Below are positions 1 through 8,727 of a DNA stretch of 64,000 nucleotides, one piece after another. Source of the stretch: Spartobacteria bacterium (GTDB taxonomy: Bacteria; Verrucomicrobiota; Verrucomicrobiia; Chthoniobacterales; UBA10450); contig JAJPGZ010000010.1 of assembly GCA_021325495.1 (NCBI GenBank), positions 310,001 through 374,000 on the forward strand, given 5' to 3'. The translations under genes were made by a program, and so were the position numbers. Positions within the stretch are counted from its first letter, which is position 1. Each line of letters begins with the position of its first letter. The notes beneath the pieces are model-generated. The model was given only the letters and a program-made list of their open reading frames with translations, was not told where the DNA came from and did not search any database.

Positions 1-1673
1 TGGTGCTCTTTGATGTCGTTGATGACGGAATTGTATTTTTCGCGGCGCGTTTTGTAGATGCGATCGTTCGCGTCTTTGCGCGCGACCGGCTTGTTCGTCG
101 GAATGACCGTAACATCGAGCTTGTAAATGTCGTGGAACTCGTTCGCTTCCGTTTCGGCCGTGCCGGTCATGCCGGCGAGCTTTTGATAGAGCCGGAAATA
201 ATTTTGGATCGTGATCGTGGCCAGCGTTTGCGTTTCGCGATCGATCTGCACGCCTTCCTTCGCCTCGACCGCCTGATGCAATCCGTCGCTCCAACGTCGC
301 CCCGGCATTTTGCGGCCGGTATATTCGTCAACGATGACGACTTTGTTGTCCTCCAGAACGTACTGAACGTCTTTTTCGAATAAACAATACGCGCGCAGCA
401 ATTGCGAGATGTTGTGAATGCGCTCCGCTTGCGTGTCGCACTTCTGTTGGATCTCCGTTTTGCGTTTCTCTTTTTCTTCGTCGGTTAAATCAGGATCGAC
501 ATCGATCTCTGCGAACGCGCTGATCAAATCCGGAAGCACGAATGCGTTCGGATCGTCCGGGTTCATGAATTGTCTCCCCTGCTCCGACAAATCCGCTTCA
601 TGCGATTTCTCGTCGATGGTGAAAAACATTTCCTCCTTCAACGCGAACAGCTCCTCCTTCTGCGAATCCTTGTAGAACGAAAGCTCGGCCGAATCGATCG
701 ACCGCCGTTTCTCCGGGTCCTCCATCATGCGCAAGAGTTGTTTGTTGCGCGGCTGTCCGAGTTTCACTTTGAACATGAGCAAACCGCCTTGCTCGGCTTC
801 GCCTTTGTCGAACGCCTCTTTCGCTTCACTCGCGAGACGATTAACCAGCATCGTCTGTTTGCGCACGAGTTGTTCGACCAGCGGCTTCCACTTGTCGTAT
901 TGATGCGTCGAGATCGTCGCCGGCCCGCTGATGATTAACGGCGTGCGCGCTTCATCGATTAGGATCGAATCGACTTCATCGACGATGGCGTAGTGATAAC
1001 CGCGCTGCACGCGTTGCTCACGCGTCGTCGCCATGCCGTTATCGCGCAGATAATCGAAACCGAATTCGGAATTCGTGCCGTAAGTAATGTCACAGGCGTA
1101 TTGCTGCCGCTTCACCTCCGGCGGTTGATCGTGCTGAATGCATCCGACCGTTAGGCCGAGGAAAGTGTAGAGCTGCCCCATCCATTCCGCGTCGCGTCGG
1201 GCCAGGTAATCATTCACCGTCACCAGATGCGCGCCGCGGCCAGTGAGCGCGTTTAAATACAGCGGCAACGTCGCGACCAGCGTCTTACCCTCGCCAGTCG
1301 CCATCTCGGCGATGCGCCCGCGATGCAACACCATCCCGCCAATGAGCTGCACGTCGAAGTGCACCATGTCCCACGACATCGGTTGATCGCACACACTGAA
1401 AGTTTCATGTCGATCTTTCAATCGCCGCGCGGCGTTCTTCACCACCGCGAACGCTTCCGGCAGAATCTCATCGAGCCGCTTCCACTGTTCCTCAAGCGAA
1501 CCGAGCGCGTTCAATTCCGCCTGCCACGCCGCCGTTTTTGCGCGCAATTCCTCATCGGAAATGTTCTGTAGCTGCGCCTCGATCTCGTTGATCTGCGCAA
1601 CCATCGGACGCATCCGCTTGATCTCGCGCTGATTTTTCGAGCCGAGTATTTTCTTTAAAATCCAACTAACCAT
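1..1673 (-). CDS. secA: SecA preprotein translocase ATPase (C-terminus cut by the window edge)
   Basis: SecA is the ATP-driven motor that pushes unfolded preproteins through SecYEG. About 557 residues from the start are visible; the rest lies beyond base 1. Seen here are the Walker A loop TGEGKT, the stretch [11 protein letters not shown], the [15 protein letters not shown] signature, a long insertion in the preprotein-crosslinking region as in Bacteroidetes-type SecA, and the start of the second helicase half ([13 protein letters not shown]). The ATG at 1673 gives the typical N-terminus [16 protein letters not shown]. Only one exact word 1 copy (1408) occurs in 1.67 kb. The 65-bp spacer to ridA carries the ridA promoter. 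Confidence 0.97.
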   Translation of the reverse strand, partial: MVSWILKKILGSKNQREIKRMRPMVAQINEIEAQLQNISDEELRAKTAAWQAELNALGSLEEQWKRLDEILPEAFAVVKNAARRLKDRHETFSVCDQPMSWDMVHFDVQLIGGMVLHRGRIAEMATGEGKTLVATLPLYLNALTGRGAHLVTVNDYLARRDAEWMGQLYTFLGLTVGCIQHDQPPEVKRQQYACDITYGTNSEFGFDYLRDNGMATTREQRVQRGYHYAIVDEVDSILIDEARTPLIISGPATISTHQYDKWKPLVEQLVRKQTMLVNRLASEAKEAFDKGEAEQGGLLMFKVKLGQPRNKQLLRMMEDPEKRRSIDSAELSFYKDSQKEELFALKEEMFFTIDEKSHEADLSEQGRQFMNPDDPNAFVLPDLISAFAEIDVDPDLTDEEKEKRKTEIQQKCDTQAERIHNISQLLRAYCLFEKDVQYVLEDNKVVIVDEYTGRKMPGRRWSDGLHQAVEAKEGVQIDRETQTLATITIQNYFRLYQKLAGMTGTAETEANEFHDIYKLDVTVIPTNKPVARKDANDRIYKTRREKYNSVINDIKEH

Positions 1674-1704
1674 GTGAGCGGGTAATATCCGCAAGAATCG
1701 CGAT

Positions 1705-1732
1705 TTGTCATTCTAACTGCCGTCGTTAACAT
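1705..1732 (+). promoter_or_regulatory. sigma70-like promoter of ridA
   Basis: TTGTCA (1705-1710), 16-bp spacer, TAACAT (1727-1732). The ridA ATG begins 6 nt behind the -10 box, so the transcript would be leaderless or nearly so. This is pattern reading only. Confidence 0.4.
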
Positions 1733-1738
1733 CGCCGC

Positions 1739-2155
1739 ATGAAGAAAATTATTTCCACGAGCGACGCGCCCGCCGCCCTCGGGCCGTATTCACAGGCCGT
1801 GCGCGTTGGATCGACAATCTACTGCGCCGGTCAAATCCCGCTCGATCCCAAGAGCGGCCAAATCGTCTCCGGCGGAGTCGATGTCCAGGCCCGGCGCGTC
1901 ATGGACAACATCACCGCCGTCCTGAAAGCCGAAGGCCTGAGCATGGACCACATCGTGAAGACAACAATTTTTCTGATGGACCTCGGCGATTTCCAAACCG
2001 TAAACGAAATCTACGGCTCCTATTTCAAACAACAGCCGCCGGCGCGATCGACCGTGCAAGTGGCGGGCCTGCCGAAAGGCGCGCGCGTCGAAATCGAAGT
2101 CATCGCCGTCGCGAATGGAAACAGCGGCGGAGTCGCAGCCGATACCTCCGGCTAA
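1739..2155 (+). CDS. ridA: RidA family enamine/imine deaminase
   Basis: RidA hydrolyses reactive 2-aminoacrylate and related imines produced by PLP enzymes such as threonine dehydratase, releasing ammonia and a keto acid. The 138-residue protein has the family features: APAALGPYSQA near the N-terminus, GQIPLDP, and the active-site arginine at residue 103 in PARSTVQVAGLP, followed by VEIEVIA. Length is slightly above the usual 125-130 because of a short C-terminal tail. The stop codon TAA (2153-2155) is part of a word 1 copy that leads directly into pyrE, so the two genes are probably co-transcribed. Confidence 0.95.
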   Translation: MKKIISTSDAPAALGPYSQAVRVGSTIYCAGQIPLDPKSGQIVSGGVDVQARRVMDNITAVLKAEGLSMDHIVKTTIFLMDLGDFQTVNEIYGSYFKQQPPARSTVQVAGLPKGARVEIEVIAVANGNSGGVAADTSG

Positions 2156-2168
2156 GATCGACATCTAC

Positions 2169-2732
2169 ATGTCGGAAGATCTTCTCGCGCTCTTTCGCAA
2201 AACCGGCGCCCTGCTCGATGGCCATTTCGTGCTGCGTTCCGGATTGCACAGCCGCCAATATTTCCAGGGCGCGATCCTCCTGCAATACACCGACGCGGCC
2301 GAACGCGTTTGCCAAATGCTCGCTGATAAATTGAGACAATTCGATTGCGACGCGGTTATCTCTCCCGCCCTCGGCGGCATCATCGTCGGCCAGGAAGTCG
2401 CGCGTTCGTTAGGCAAACGCCACATCTTCGTCGAGAAAGAAGACGGCAAACTCGCTCTGCGTCGCGGATTCAAGATCGACAAGAGCGAACGCTTCGTCGT
2501 CGCGGAAGATGTCGTTACGCGCGGCGGCCGCGTCCAGGAAACGATCGACATCGTGCGCGCGCGCGGCGGAGTCGTTAGCGCGGTTGGCGTGATCGTCGAT
2601 CGTAGCGCGGAGAAACCAAACTTCGGTTGCCCATTCGTCAGCCTCGTGGAAATGAAAATGGAGACGTTTGAGCCGGACAAGTTGCCTGTCGATCTTGCGC
2701 GTATTCCGGCGGTCAAACCCGGAAGCAAATGA
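2169..2732 (+). CDS. pyrE: Orotate phosphoribosyltransferase
   Basis: PyrE transfers phosphoribosyl from PRPP to orotate, giving OMP in pyrimidine synthesis; OMP decarboxylase (pyrF) lies at 7.3 kb. The PRPP-binding loop is visible as VVAEDVVTRGGR, and RSGLHSRQYFQ is the N-terminal family stretch. I chose the ATG at 2169 (MSEDLLALFRKTGALL), which gives 187 residues; an upstream ATG at 2115 would lie inside ridA. Two word 1 copies fall inside the gene, read as KID (2472) and VDL (2687). The stop codon overlaps the sdhC start (ATGATGA). Confidence 0.95.
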   Translation: MSEDLLALFRKTGALLDGHFVLRSGLHSRQYFQGAILLQYTDAAERVCQMLADKLRQFDCDAVISPALGGIIVGQEVARSLGKRHIFVEKEDGKLALRRGFKIDKSERFVVAEDVVTRGGRVQETIDIVRARGGVVSAVGVIVDRSAEKPNFGCPFVSLVEMKMETFEPDKLPVDLARIPAVKPGSK

Positions 2733-3487
2733 TGACAGACGAAAAAGCGCAGCCGAAATCCGCGTCCCAAGCGCAGATTCAGATAACAAATCCGCGACGC
2801 GGATTTATCTCCGCGTTCCTGCATTCATCCGTCGGTCGAAAAATGATCGTCGCCATCACCGGCGTGATCCTGATGCTGTTCGTCATCGGCCACTTGTTAG
2901 GCAACCTGCAAATCTTTCTCGGGCCGGATTGGATCAACAGTTACGCGCAACACCTGCGTGATCTCGGCATTTTGCTCTGGCTCACGCGCATTGTGCTGCT
3001 CATCGCGGTTTTCCTGCACATTTATTTCACCATCCAGCTCGCGATCGAAAACAAGCGCGCACGGCCCGAAGCGTACATCGACAAGCGACCGGTGAAGGCA
3101 ACCTTCGCGTCACGCCACATGGTCATGAGCGGGCTCATCGTCCTCGCCTTCATTATTTATCACCTGCTCCACTTCACTTTCCGCAAGACCGATCCCCGTT
3201 TCGATCAACTCCATCTCGACGCCTTCGGAGATCACGACGTTTATTCGATGATGGTTTACGGCTTTCAAAGCCCGCTCGTCTCCGGTTTTTATGTTCTTGG
3301 ATTGTTCCTGCTCACGCTTCACCTCACGCATGGCGCTTCGAGTTTTTTCCAGTCGTTAGGCCTGAATAATCAAAAACTGGCACCGCGGCTCGCGACCGGC
3401 GCGCGCATTTGCGCCTGGGCGCTGTTCATCGGTTACACCTCAATTCCCGTCGCTGTCCTGCTCGGCGTCGTTAAGCCCGCGCAATGA
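2729..3487 (+). CDS. sdhC: Succinate dehydrogenase cytochrome b subunit (b558 type)
   Basis: This is the membrane anchor that passes electrons from the flavoprotein/iron-sulfur subunits to quinone. The 252-residue protein has about five hydrophobic segments (roughly residues 38-58, 84-104, 130-152, 178-200, 222-245) and membrane histidines in contexts such as VIGHLLGN, FLHIYF and ASRHMVMSG that could ligate two hemes. This single larger anchor is the Bacteroidetes/epsilonproteobacterial type, so no sdhD is expected. It overlaps pyrE by four bases and is followed by a palindromic spacer before sdhA. Confidence 0.9.
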   Translation: MMTDEKAQPKSASQAQIQITNPRRGFISAFLHSSVGRKMIVAITGVILMLFVIGHLLGNLQIFLGPDWINSYAQHLRDLGILLWLTRIVLLIAVFLHIYFTIQLAIENKRARPEAYIDKRPVKATFASRHMVMSGLIVLAFIIYHLLHFTFRKTDPRFDQLHLDAFGDHDVYSMMVYGFQSPLVSGFYVLGLFLLTLHLTHGASSFFQSLGLNNQKLAPRLATGARICAWALFIGYTSIPVAVLLGVVKPAQ

Positions 3488-3490
3488 ACG

Positions 3491-3592
3491 CTGTCATTCT
3501 GAGCGCAGCGAAGAATCTCCGTTCATTGGCCTTCCTGCTCGTTGCGCGCAGCACCAATAATCAGAGATGTTTCGCTTCGCTCAACATGACAA
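3491..3592. repeat. Palindromic repeat family A, copy 1
   Basis: Imperfect inverted repeat: the left arm begins TGTCATTCTGAGCGCAGCG (3491-3518) and the right arm ends GCTCAACATGACA (3563-3592). It separates sdhC from sdhA and ends 4 bp before the sdhA ATG. Related copies are at 5531, 24559 and 28784. Confidence 0.85.
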
Positions 3593-3596
3593 ACAC

Positions 3597-5525
3597 ATGA
3601 TCGGTAATCTCGACGCGAAAATTCCGGACGGGCCGCTCGCGGACAAATGGACGCGACACAAGGACCATTCGCGTCTGATCAATCCGAATAATCGCCGCAA
3701 GTTCGACATCATCATCGTCGGCACCGGTCTCGCCGGCGGGTCGGCAGCCGCGACGCTGGGCGAGCTCGGCTATCGGGTGAAATGTTTTTGTTACCAGGAT
3801 TCGCCGCGCCGCGCACACTCCATCGCCGCGCAAGGTGGAATTAACGCCGCGAAAAATTATCAGAACGACGGCGACAGCGTTTACCGATTGTTTTACGACA
3901 CGATCAAGGGCGGCGATTTCCGTTCGCGCGAAGCGAACGTCTATCGACTCGCCGAAGTTAGCGTCAACATCATCGATCAATGTGTCGCGCAAGGCGTGCC
4001 GTTCGCGCGTGAATACAGCGGCTATCTCGCGAATCGTTCCTTCGGTGGCGCGCAAGTCTCGCGCACGTTTTACGCGCGTGGACAAACCGGTCAGCAGTTG
4101 TTGTTAGGCTGTTACTCCGCGCTTTGCCGGCAGATCGCCGCGGGAACGGTGCAGATGTTTCCGCAAACCGAGATGCTCGATCTCGTCGTCCTCGATGGCC
4201 ACGCCAAGGGAATCGTCACGCGCGATTTAAAAACGGGTAAGATCGACATGTACTCGGGCGATGCGGTCGTACTCGCGACCGGCGGATACGGAAACGTCTT
4301 CTATCTCTCCACCAACGCGCGCGGCTGCAACGCCACCGCCATCCATCGCGCTTACAAACGCGGAGCGCTCTTCGCCAATCCCTGTTTCACGCAAATCCAT
4401 CCAACGTGCATCCCGCAAAGCGGCGATTATCAATCCAAGCTCACGTTGATGTCGGAATCATTGCGCAATGACGGCCGCGTTTGGGTGCCGAAGCGGAAAG
4501 AAGATTGCGCGAAAGCACCTAACGAAATTCCCGAAAGTGCGCGCGATTATTATCTCGAGCGAAAATACCCGAGCTTCGGAAATCTCGCGCCGCGCGACAT
4601 CTCTTCGCGCGCGGCAAAAGAAGTTTGCGATGAAGGCCGCGGCGTCGGTCCGGGCGGGCGCGGCGTTTATCTCGATTTTGCCGATGCCATCAAACGCTTA
4701 GGCCAGGAAACAATCGCCGAGCGTTACGGAAATTTGTTCGAAGTTTACGAGAAGATCACCGGCGAGAACGCCTACGAGGTCCCGATGCGAATTTATCCGG
4801 CGGTGCATTACACCATGGGCGGGCTCTGGGTTGATTACAATTTGATGAGCAACGTGCCGGGCCTGTTCGTCATCGGCGAAGCGAATTTCTCCGATCACGG
4901 CGCGAACCGTCTCGGCGCCAGCGCGCTCATGCAGGGATTGGCCGTCGGCTATTTCGTTTTGCCTTACACTTTGCCTAACTATCTCGCGCCGCAGATTGGC
5001 AAACGGCCTGAGACTGATCACGCCGCTTTCAAAGACGCCGAGCGTGAGGTTCGCGCTAAGATCGACAAGTTACTTTTAACGAGCGGCGATTGCTCGCTCG
5101 ATTCGATTCATCGCGAGCTTGGCGCTTTACTGTGGGACAAGTGCGGCATGGCGCGCAACGCCGCCGGTTTGCGCGAGACGCTCGGAAAAATTCCGGCCCT
5201 GCGCGAAAAATTCTGGCGCGAAGTTCGCGTCCCGGGCAAAGGCGAAGACTTCAATCAATCGCTCGAACGCGCCGGGCGCGTCGCCGATTTTCTCGAATTC
5301 GCCGAATTGATGACGACGGACGCACTCGAGCGCGACGAATCCTGTGGCGCGCATTTTCGCGAAGAACATCAAACGCCCGATGGCGAAGCGTTGCGCAACG
5401 ACGACGACTTCGCGTCCGTCTTCGCTTGGGAATTTCAAGGCAACGGACAAATTGAGAAGCCGAAACTGCATCGCGAACCGTTGCATTTCGAAACCGTTCA
5501 CCTCACGCAAAGGAGCTACAAATGA
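3597..5525 (+). CDS. sdhA: Succinate dehydrogenase flavoprotein subunit
   Basis: SdhA carries covalently bound FAD and oxidises succinate to fumarate. The N-terminus shows the Rossmann motif [39 protein letters not shown] includes the histidine expected to bind FAD, and [19 protein letters not shown] is near the C-terminal part of the FAD domain. The ATG at 3597 ([18 protein letters not shown]) gives 642 residues; an ATG at 3567 would begin inside the palindromic element. Its sequence style matches the SdhA found with one-subunit cytochrome b anchors. Three subunits in the order C-A-B form one operon. Confidence 0.96.
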   Translation: MIGNLDAKIPDGPLADKWTRHKDHSRLINPNNRRKFDIIIVGTGLAGGSAAATLGELGYRVKCFCYQDSPRRAHSIAAQGGINAAKNYQNDGDSVYRLFYDTIKGGDFRSREANVYRLAEVSVNIIDQCVAQGVPFAREYSGYLANRSFGGAQVSRTFYARGQTGQQLLLGCYSALCRQIAAGTVQMFPQTEMLDLVVLDGHAKGIVTRDLKTGKIDMYSGDAVVLATGGYGNVFYLSTNARGCNATAIHRAYKRGALFANPCFTQIHPTCIPQSGDYQSKLTLMSESLRNDGRVWVPKRKEDCAKAPNEIPESARDYYLERKYPSFGNLAPRDISSRAAKEVCDEGRGVGPGGRGVYLDFADAIKRLGQETIAERYGNLFEVYEKITGENAYEVPMRIYPAVHYTMGGLWVDYNLMSNVPGLFVIGEANFSDHGANRLGASALMQGLAVGYFVLPYTLPNYLAPQIGKRPETDHAAFKDAEREVRAKIDKLLLTSGDCSLDSIHRELGALLWDKCGMARNAAGLRETLGKIPALREKFWREVRVPGKGEDFNQSLERAGRVADFLEFAELMTTDALERDESCGAHFREEHQTPDGEALRNDDDFASVFAWEFQGNGQIEKPKLHREPLHFETVHLTQRSYK

Positions 5526-5530
5526 GTGTT

Positions 5531-5608
5531 TGTCATCCTGAGCGTAGCGAAGGATCTCTCGAAATTTGTGAGATCCTTCGACTCCGCTGCGCTCCGCTCA
5601 GGATGACA
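5531..5608. repeat. Palindromic repeat family A, copy 2
   Basis: A near-perfect hairpin between sdhA and sdhB: TGTCATCCTGAGCGTAGCG on the left is matched by GCTCAGGATGACA at the right end, with a second internal match around GGATCTC/GAGATCC. It could form a strong stem-loop in the sdh transcript and modulate relative expression of sdhB. Confidence 0.88.
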
Positions 5609-5624
5609 ACGCGTTTTTGATTCC

Positions 5625-6380
5625 ATGAATTTCAAACTCAAAGTGTGGCGCCAGCAAGATCGACAATCACCAGGAAAGCTCATCGCCTACGAAGCGCGCG
5701 ACATTTCGCCGAACGCGTCGTTTCTCGAAATGCTCGACGTCGTGAACGAACAACTGACGTTGCGCGGCGAATCGCCCATCGCCTTCGACTCGGATTGCCG
5801 CGAAGGCATTTGCGGAACGTGTTCGTTAACCGTGAACGGCGAAGCGCACGGCAAAGATCATCCCGGCGCGGTCTGCGAACTTTACATGCGCAAATTCCGC
5901 GACGGCGAAACGATCACGATCGAGCCATTCCGTGTCGGCTCGTTTCCCATCGTGAAAGATCTCGTTGTCGATCGCAGCGCGCTCGATCGCATCGTCCAGG
6001 CCGGCGGTTTTATTTCGGCACGCGCGGGGTCCGCGCCGGAAGCGAACTCCATTCTTGTTCCGAAACATGAATCCGACATCGCGATGGAAGCAGCCGCGTG
6101 CATCGGCTGCGGTGCGTGCGCGGCCGCGTGCCCGAACGCAAGCGCGATGCTGTTCACCTCCGCGAAGGTTTCGCACCTCGCGCATTTGCCGCAGGGAAAT
6201 CCGGAGCGCGAATCGCGCGTGATCAAAATGGTTGAGCGTATGGACGCTGAAGGTTTCGGCAATTGCACCAACACCTACGAGTGCGAAGCGGTCTGTCCGG
6301 CCGAAATCAGCGCTAGTTTTATCGCGAAACTGAATCGCGAATACGCGCGCGCAAAGTTTCGGCGAAGCGTCGAAGAATAG
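5625..6380 (+). CDS. sdhB: Succinate dehydrogenase iron-sulfur subunit
   Basis: SdhB carries the [2Fe-2S], [4Fe-4S] and [3Fe-4S] clusters linking FAD to quinone. In 251 residues the 2Fe-2S cysteines appear in CREGICGTCSL with a distal cysteine in VCELYM; the ferredoxin-like half has CIGCGACAAACPNAS and a later set in CTNTYECEAVCPAEI. It completes the sdhCAB operon. A word 1 copy (5656) lies right after the start codon and is read as QDRQ. A complex inverted repeat follows the stop codon. Confidence 0.96.
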   Translation: MNFKLKVWRQQDRQSPGKLIAYEARDISPNASFLEMLDVVNEQLTLRGESPIAFDSDCREGICGTCSLTVNGEAHGKDHPGAVCELYMRKFRDGETITIEPFRVGSFPIVKDLVVDRSALDRIVQAGGFISARAGSAPEANSILVPKHESDIAMEAAACIGCGACAAACPNASAMLFTSAKVSHLAHLPQGNPERESRVIKMVERMDAEGFGNCTNTYECEAVCPAEISASFIAKLNREYARAKFRRSVEE

Positions 6381-6397
6381 ATCTCGCGCGCCATCTC

Positions 6398-6534
6398 ATT
6401 CTGGGGAGCACAGGCCGCTGGCCTGTAACATTCGGCCGCTGGCCGAATGCATGTTCGCAAACGAATACGCATGAACACGGAGTTCGCGGCGAGCCGCCGC
6501 GAACCACAGGCCGGCGGCCTGTGCTCCCCAGAAT
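6398..6534. repeat. Compound palindromic element with 29-bp arms
   Basis: The 29-bp outer arms (6398-6426 and 6506-6534) match at 28 of 29 positions; both contain GGGGAGCACAGGCC. Each arm is itself a small hairpin (ACAGGCC/GGCCTGT), and two more hairpins lie inside (6429-6450 around CATTCGGCC/GGCCGAATG, and 6482-6504 around GTTCGCGGC/GCCGCGAAC). It sits between convergent sdhB and ispE and resembles REP/BIME-like elements; I see no transposase gene nearby. Confidence 0.9.
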
Positions 6535-6539
6535 TCGCG

Positions 6540-7352
6540 TCAGCGCGTTTCGCAGGCGCACGTCCACAGCCCGGGGTCGAGCTCCGACTTCGCGCGCTTC
6601 ATCACAAGATCGACATCTACATTCGGCCGCATCACCGCGAACATGGTCGATCCCGACCCGGACATGAGCGCAGCGCCGACCTCCGGTTGCGAGCGCAACC
6701 ACGTTTTCATCTGCGCGAGAAAAACAAATTTCTCGAACACCGGTCGCTCGAGATCGTTCACAAAATTTCGTCCGCCAAATTCCTGTGCGTCATCTTCGCG
6801 GGAGGACCTCCAGCGTGAGTACGCCCACGGCGTCGGCACACCAAACGCCGGCTTTAACAGTAAGATCGACAATCGCTCCTTCAACGGCTCCGGACTAACG
6901 AGCTCGCCACGTCCGCGACACATCGCGGCCGATCCAAAAATAAAAAACGGAACATCGGATCCAATTTGCTCGGCCATTTTCGCGAGCGCTTCACGCGGAA
7001 GATTCGTTTCGAAAAGTTCATTGAGTCCGATCAAGGTCGATGCCGCGTCGCTGCTCCCGCCGCCGAGCCCGGCGCCGTGCGGAATTTTCTTCTCCAGTTT
7101 GATCAAAACGCCGCCATGCGATTTCGTGCGGTCGAAAAAAAGTTTCGCCGCGCGCACCACGAGATTGTCGTCGCCCGTTGGAAGATCGACATCGTCACAA
7201 CTGAAATCGATCCAGCGATTTTGTTTTTCGATGTCGATCTTGTCGTAAAGCGAAATGGGCGCGATGAAAGTTTCGATTTCGTGAAAGCCGTCGTCACGGC
7301 GATTGAGAATTCGCAGTGACAGGTTAACCTTCGCCGGCGCGAGAACTTGCAT
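6540..7352 (-). CDS. ispE: 4-diphosphocytidyl-2-C-methyl-D-erythritol kinase
   Basis: IspE phosphorylates CDP-methylerythritol in the MEP route to isoprenoids, feeding the polyprenyl diphosphate synthase encoded at 8.7 kb. The 270-residue GHMP kinase has the opening APAKVNLSLRILNRRDDGFHE, the ATP loop PHGAGLGGGSSDAAS and the C-terminal MSGSGSTMFAV. The start codon overlaps, on the opposite strand, the pyrF start codon (7350-7353), so the two genes diverge with no spacer and each promoter must lie in the other's coding region. Four word 1 copies fall in the gene. Confidence 0.96.
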   Translation of the reverse strand: MQVLAPAKVNLSLRILNRRDDGFHEIETFIAPISLYDKIDIEKQNRWIDFSCDDVDLPTGDDNLVVRAAKLFFDRTKSHGGVLIKLEKKIPHGAGLGGGSSDAASTLIGLNELFETNLPREALAKMAEQIGSDVPFFIFGSAAMCRGRGELVSPEPLKERLSILLLKPAFGVPTPWAYSRWRSSREDDAQEFGGRNFVNDLERPVFEKFVFLAQMKTWLRSQPEVGAALMSGSGSTMFAVMRPNVDVDLVMKRAKSELDPGLWTCACETR

Positions 7353-8034
7353 GACCGATAGAATAATCGTCGCACTCGATGTTGCTTCAAAGAAAGAAGC
7401 GCTTGGACTCGTCGAGCAATTGCGGGATCAGATTTCGTTTTTCAAAATCGGTCTCCAGCTTTTCGCGGCGGAAGGTCCGGCGTTCGTGCGCGAAATCATC
7501 GGAACAGGCGCGCAAATTTTTCTCGATCTTAAACTGCACGACATCCCGAACACGGTGGGGCGCGCGATTGAATCGATCGGCGAGCTCGGCGTGGCCATGA
7601 CGACGCTCCATTTGAGTGGCGGCGGCGAAATGATTAGGGCCGCGGTGGCGGCGCGCAAAGGGAACATGTCGATCTTAGGCGTAACCGTGCTGACGAGCGC
7701 GACGGACCAAACGCTAAGCGAGACCGGCATTAACGATGAGATCGACAATCACGTTTTGCGTTTGGCCGCGCTCGGCGTCGCCGCGAACATCGATGGAGTC
7801 GTCGCCAGTCCGCGCGAAATCAAAATTTTGCGCGCGCGTTGCGGCGACAAAATAAAAATCGTCACGCCCGGCGTGCGGCCGAGCTGGAGCGAAGCAGGCG
7901 ATCAAAAGCGTTTCATGACTCCGCGCGAAGCGATCGACGCCGGCGCCGATTATCTCGTAATCGGCCGCCCGATTACGGCAAACGAAAATCCGCGTGAAGC
8001 GACGCGGCGCATTCTCGAAGAACTTCACGAGTAG
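7351..8034 (+). CDS. pyrF: Orotidine 5'-phosphate decarboxylase
   Basis: PyrF decarboxylates OMP to UMP, the final step of de novo pyrimidine synthesis. The 227-residue sequence starts MTDRIIVALDVASKKEA and holds the catalytic DLKLHDIPNTV motif; GVRP and VIGRPI near the end are phosphate-binding. The ATG at 7351 is chosen because it fits the family start; upstream ATG codons lie in ispE. The stop TAG is followed immediately by the next gene, whose start codon is inside a word 1 copy. It heads a tight run pyrF-lipoate transferase-prenyl synthase-radC. Confidence 0.95.
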   Translation: MTDRIIVALDVASKKEALGLVEQLRDQISFFKIGLQLFAAEGPAFVREIIGTGAQIFLDLKLHDIPNTVGRAIESIGELGVAMTTLHLSGGGEMIRAAVAARKGNMSILGVTVLTSATDQTLSETGINDEIDNHVLRLAALGVAANIDGVVASPREIKILRARCGDKIKIVTPGVRPSWSEAGDQKRFMTPREAIDAGADYLVIGRPITANENPREATRRILEELHE

Positions 8035-8688
8035 ATGTCGATCTTTCCCGAGCTCGCCATTATTTACGACGAGCCGACGCGGTCCGCGGCATTGAACATG
8101 GCGATCGACGAAGCGCTGCTCGAGTGCGTCGATCTACCGACGTTGCGCGTTTATCGCTGGGACCATCCTGCGCTCTCGTTCGGGTATTTCGGAAAATTGT
8201 CCGACGTCGCGCATGAAGCCGGGCGCGATCGCGTCCGGCGCTGGACTGGCGGCGGAATTGTTTTGCACGGCGACGATCTGACCTACGCGCTGATTATTCC
8301 GGCGAGCGATTCGGCTTTTACTGAATCAGCGATGTCGATCTACGAAAAAACGCACGCGGCAATGCAGCGCGCGCTCGGTCCACAGACCGAGCTTGCCGCC
8401 GAAGCGTCCGCAAAAATTTCCGACTCGTGTTTCGCAAATCCTGTTCGCGCGGACGTAATGCTCAATGGAAAAAAGATTGCCGGCGCGGCGCAGCGAAAAA
8501 CGCGGCGCGGTCTGTTGCAACAAGGCAGCATCCAACATGTCGATCTTGCGCCGGATTTCGAGAAAAGTTTCGCGCGCGAACTTTCCGCGAACGTAATCGA
8601 ACGCAAGATCGACAATCGCATTTTGGAGCGTGCGCAGGAAATCGCGGCGGTGAAATACGCAACCGAGGCGTGGCTGCAGCGACGTTGA
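8035..8688 (+). CDS. Lipoate-protein ligase/octanoyltransferase (LplA/LipM family)
   Basis: The product attaches octanoyl or lipoyl groups to carrier domains (H protein, E2 subunits); lipoyl synthase LipA at 27 kb would convert octanoyl to lipoyl. Seen in the 217 residues are RRWTGGGIVLHGDDLTYAL, typical of the LplA/LipM fold, then SCFANPVRADVMLNGKKIAG, whose cysteine sits where LipM has its acyl-carrying cysteine; that favours octanoyltransferase. The protein lacks an LplA C-terminal accessory domain. The start codon ATGTCGATC is formed by word 1 (8036) and directly follows the pyrF stop. Confidence 0.85.
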   Translation: MSIFPELAIIYDEPTRSAALNMAIDEALLECVDLPTLRVYRWDHPALSFGYFGKLSDVAHEAGRDRVRRWTGGGIVLHGDDLTYALIIPASDSAFTESAMSIYEKTHAAMQRALGPQTELAAEASAKISDSCFANPVRADVMLNGKKIAGAAQRKTRRGLLQQGSIQHVDLAPDFEKSFARELSANVIERKIDNRILERAQEIAAVKYATEAWLQRR

Positions 8689-8691
8689 CCT

Positions 8692-8721
8692 TTGACAATC
8701 CGCGCGGCGTCCAACTATTCT
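8692..8721 (+). promoter_or_regulatory. sigma70-like promoter of the prenyl synthase gene
   Basis: TTGACA (8692-8697), 18-bp spacer, TATTCT (8716-8721). The likely GTG start codon is at 8728, six bases behind the -10 box, which would give a leaderless transcript. The apparent TTG start at 8692 is then the -35 box. Confidence 0.5.
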
Positions 8722-8727
8722 GCCTCG

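Noticed and set aside
2531-2541. Near matches such as CGATCGACA, GGATCGACA, TGTCGATCA and TGTCGATCC
   Set aside because: They are one or more bases off the core and few; I left them out of the counts except TGTCGATCTA, which has a clear pattern.
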